DNA from: Campylobacteraceae bacterium
Lineage (GTDB): Bacteria > Campylobacterota > Campylobacteria > Campylobacterales > Sulfurospirillaceae
Length of the DNA stretch: 5,546 nt
Assembly: GCA_027055635.1 (NCBI GenBank)
Contig: JALUMZ010000317.1
Span: forward strand, 1-5,546
Direction of reading: 5' to 3'
Both the position numbers and the translations under genes were made by a program. Shown piece by piece: positions 5,047 to 5,546 of this stretch. Every line of letters starts with the position of its first letter. The first letter of the stretch is position 1. The notes under the pieces were generated by a model. That model was not told the DNA's origin. It made no database searches and saw only the letters and a list, made by a program, of their open reading frames with translations.

Positions 5047-5429
5047 CCTATATCCATCTTCTTTGAATCTATCTCTATGGTTGTGTGGACATTTCCTCTT
5101 GGGTTAAAATCTGCAAAAACTCTGAGCCATTTTGGTTTTAGCTTTGTAAAAAGAGTATCATAAATCTCATTTGCACTATCTTCGTGAGATATATTTCTAT
5201 ACATAAAGCTATTTATATAGAGTTTTATCGCTTTTAATTCCACTACTAATTTATCTGGCATATATTCTACATGTATAACTGCAAAATCAGGATATCCACT
5301 CCTAGGACAAAGGCACATAAACTCCGGTAACTCTATCTTTATAATATAATTTTTTTGATGCTTATTTGGCCAAAGCTCTAAATCTCTGTCTATATCAAAC
5401 TCTTTTATCTCTTTTTCACCATATCTCAT
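5043..5429 (-). CDS. queF: NADPH-dependent 7-cyano-7-deazaguanine (preQ0) reductase
   Basis: QueF reduces the nitrile of preQ0 to the amine of preQ1, using two NADPH, in the pathway to queuosine at the tRNA wobble position. This 128-residue protein is the short, single-domain (B. subtilis-like) form. The active-site cysteine that forms the thioimide is C41 in MCLCPRSGYPDF; D48 lies seven residues later, and H82-E83 sit at the spacing of His96-Glu97 in the B. subtilis enzyme. The QueF signature ELKAIKLY at 64-71 is the NADPH-binding motif. The ATG at 5429 is supported by GGAG at 5438-5435. It overlaps the EAL gene stop (5429-5426) at its start and the HD gene start (5046-5043) at its end, both as ATGA. 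No other queuosine gene is in the window. Confidence 0.96.
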   Translation of the reverse strand: MRYGEKEIKEFDIDRDLELWPNKHQKNYIIKIELPEFMCLCPRSGYPDFAVIHVEYMPDKLVVELKAIKLYINSFMYRNISHEDSANEIYDTLFTKLKPKWLRVFADFNPRGNVHTTIEIDSKKMDIG

Positions 5430-5546
5430 ATCTTCTCCGTTATATTTTTTGGTTTTCCAACTATATATCCTTGTATATAATCAACTCCAATTTCTTTAAA
5501 AAATTGATAACTTTTCTCATCTTCGATAAATTTTATAATGCTCTTT
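5426..5546 (-). CDS. EAL-domain protein, C-terminal fragment (runs off the right edge)
   Basis: Only the last 39 residues are present. They include GVDYIQGYIVGKP at about residues 12-24 before the end, the conserved final motif of EAL domains, in which the glutamine-glycine-tyrosine segment lines the active-site barrel. EAL domains hydrolyse cyclic di-GMP to pGpG or, when degenerate, act as binding sensors. The catalytic EAL signature and any GGDEF, PAS or membrane parts lie outside the window, so activity cannot be judged. The stop overlaps the queF start by 4 bp (ATGA), which makes this the upstream gene of the same operon. Confidence 0.85.
   Translation of the reverse strand, partial: KSIIKFIEDEKSYQFFKEIGVDYIQGYIVGKPKNITEKI

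Noticed and set aside
1..5546. Mobile elements, CRISPR arrays, tRNAs or a defence island
   Set aside because: No transposase or integrase, no spaced direct repeats and no tRNA cloverleaf were seen. The only tandem repeat is the 18-bp unit inside the peroxiredoxin gene.

Overview
This AT-rich window has extended -10 promoters, short leaders, tightly packed genes and 4-bp ATGA gene overlaps. Together with the gene set, this suggests a free-living member of the Campylobacterota (Epsilonproteobacteria), perhaps Sulfurimonas-like. The assignment is inferred from style and gene content, not from a database match.

Left part (1-1169): the N-terminal part of a Fur/PerR-family repressor gene runs off the left edge on the minus strand. 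It diverges across about 130 bp from a 2-Cys peroxiredoxin of the AhpC type. The peroxiredoxin has an unusual lysine/glutamate-rich N-terminal extension built on an 18-bp tandem repeat, and two plausible starts that each have a Shine-Dalgarno sequence. A strong terminator follows. A possible 32-residue single-pass membrane protein lies between that terminator and the next gene.

Middle part (1166-3658): a 158-residue protein of unknown family (minus) and a bacteriohemerythrin (plus) diverge from overlapping -10 boxes. The hemerythrin then meets an AspT/YidE/YbjL-type transporter gene (minus) tail to tail, with an 18-bp coding overlap.

Right part (3659-5546): the transporter promoter diverges from that of a small-type SRP RNA (plus, about 105 nt), whose conserved apical domain is readable base by base. 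Its 3' end touches the stop codon of a minus-strand operon read in the order EAL-domain protein (only its C-terminus is here), queF (preQ0 reductase, queuosine pathway), and a YfbR-like HD-domain protein. The HD protein appears to carry a degenerate second copy of its HD domain at the N-terminus. Both junctions in this operon are 4-bp stop/start overlaps.

Functionally the window combines peroxide defence under a probable peroxide- or metal-sensing repressor, an O2-binding hemerythrin, tRNA modification, nucleotide metabolism or signalling, and protein-targeting RNA. I see no mobile element, CRISPR array, tRNA or defence island, and no convincing new multi-gene system. The most useful leads are the unlisted SRP RNA, the duplicated HD architecture, the dual-start peroxiredoxin, the small membrane ORF and the unrecognised 158-residue protein.
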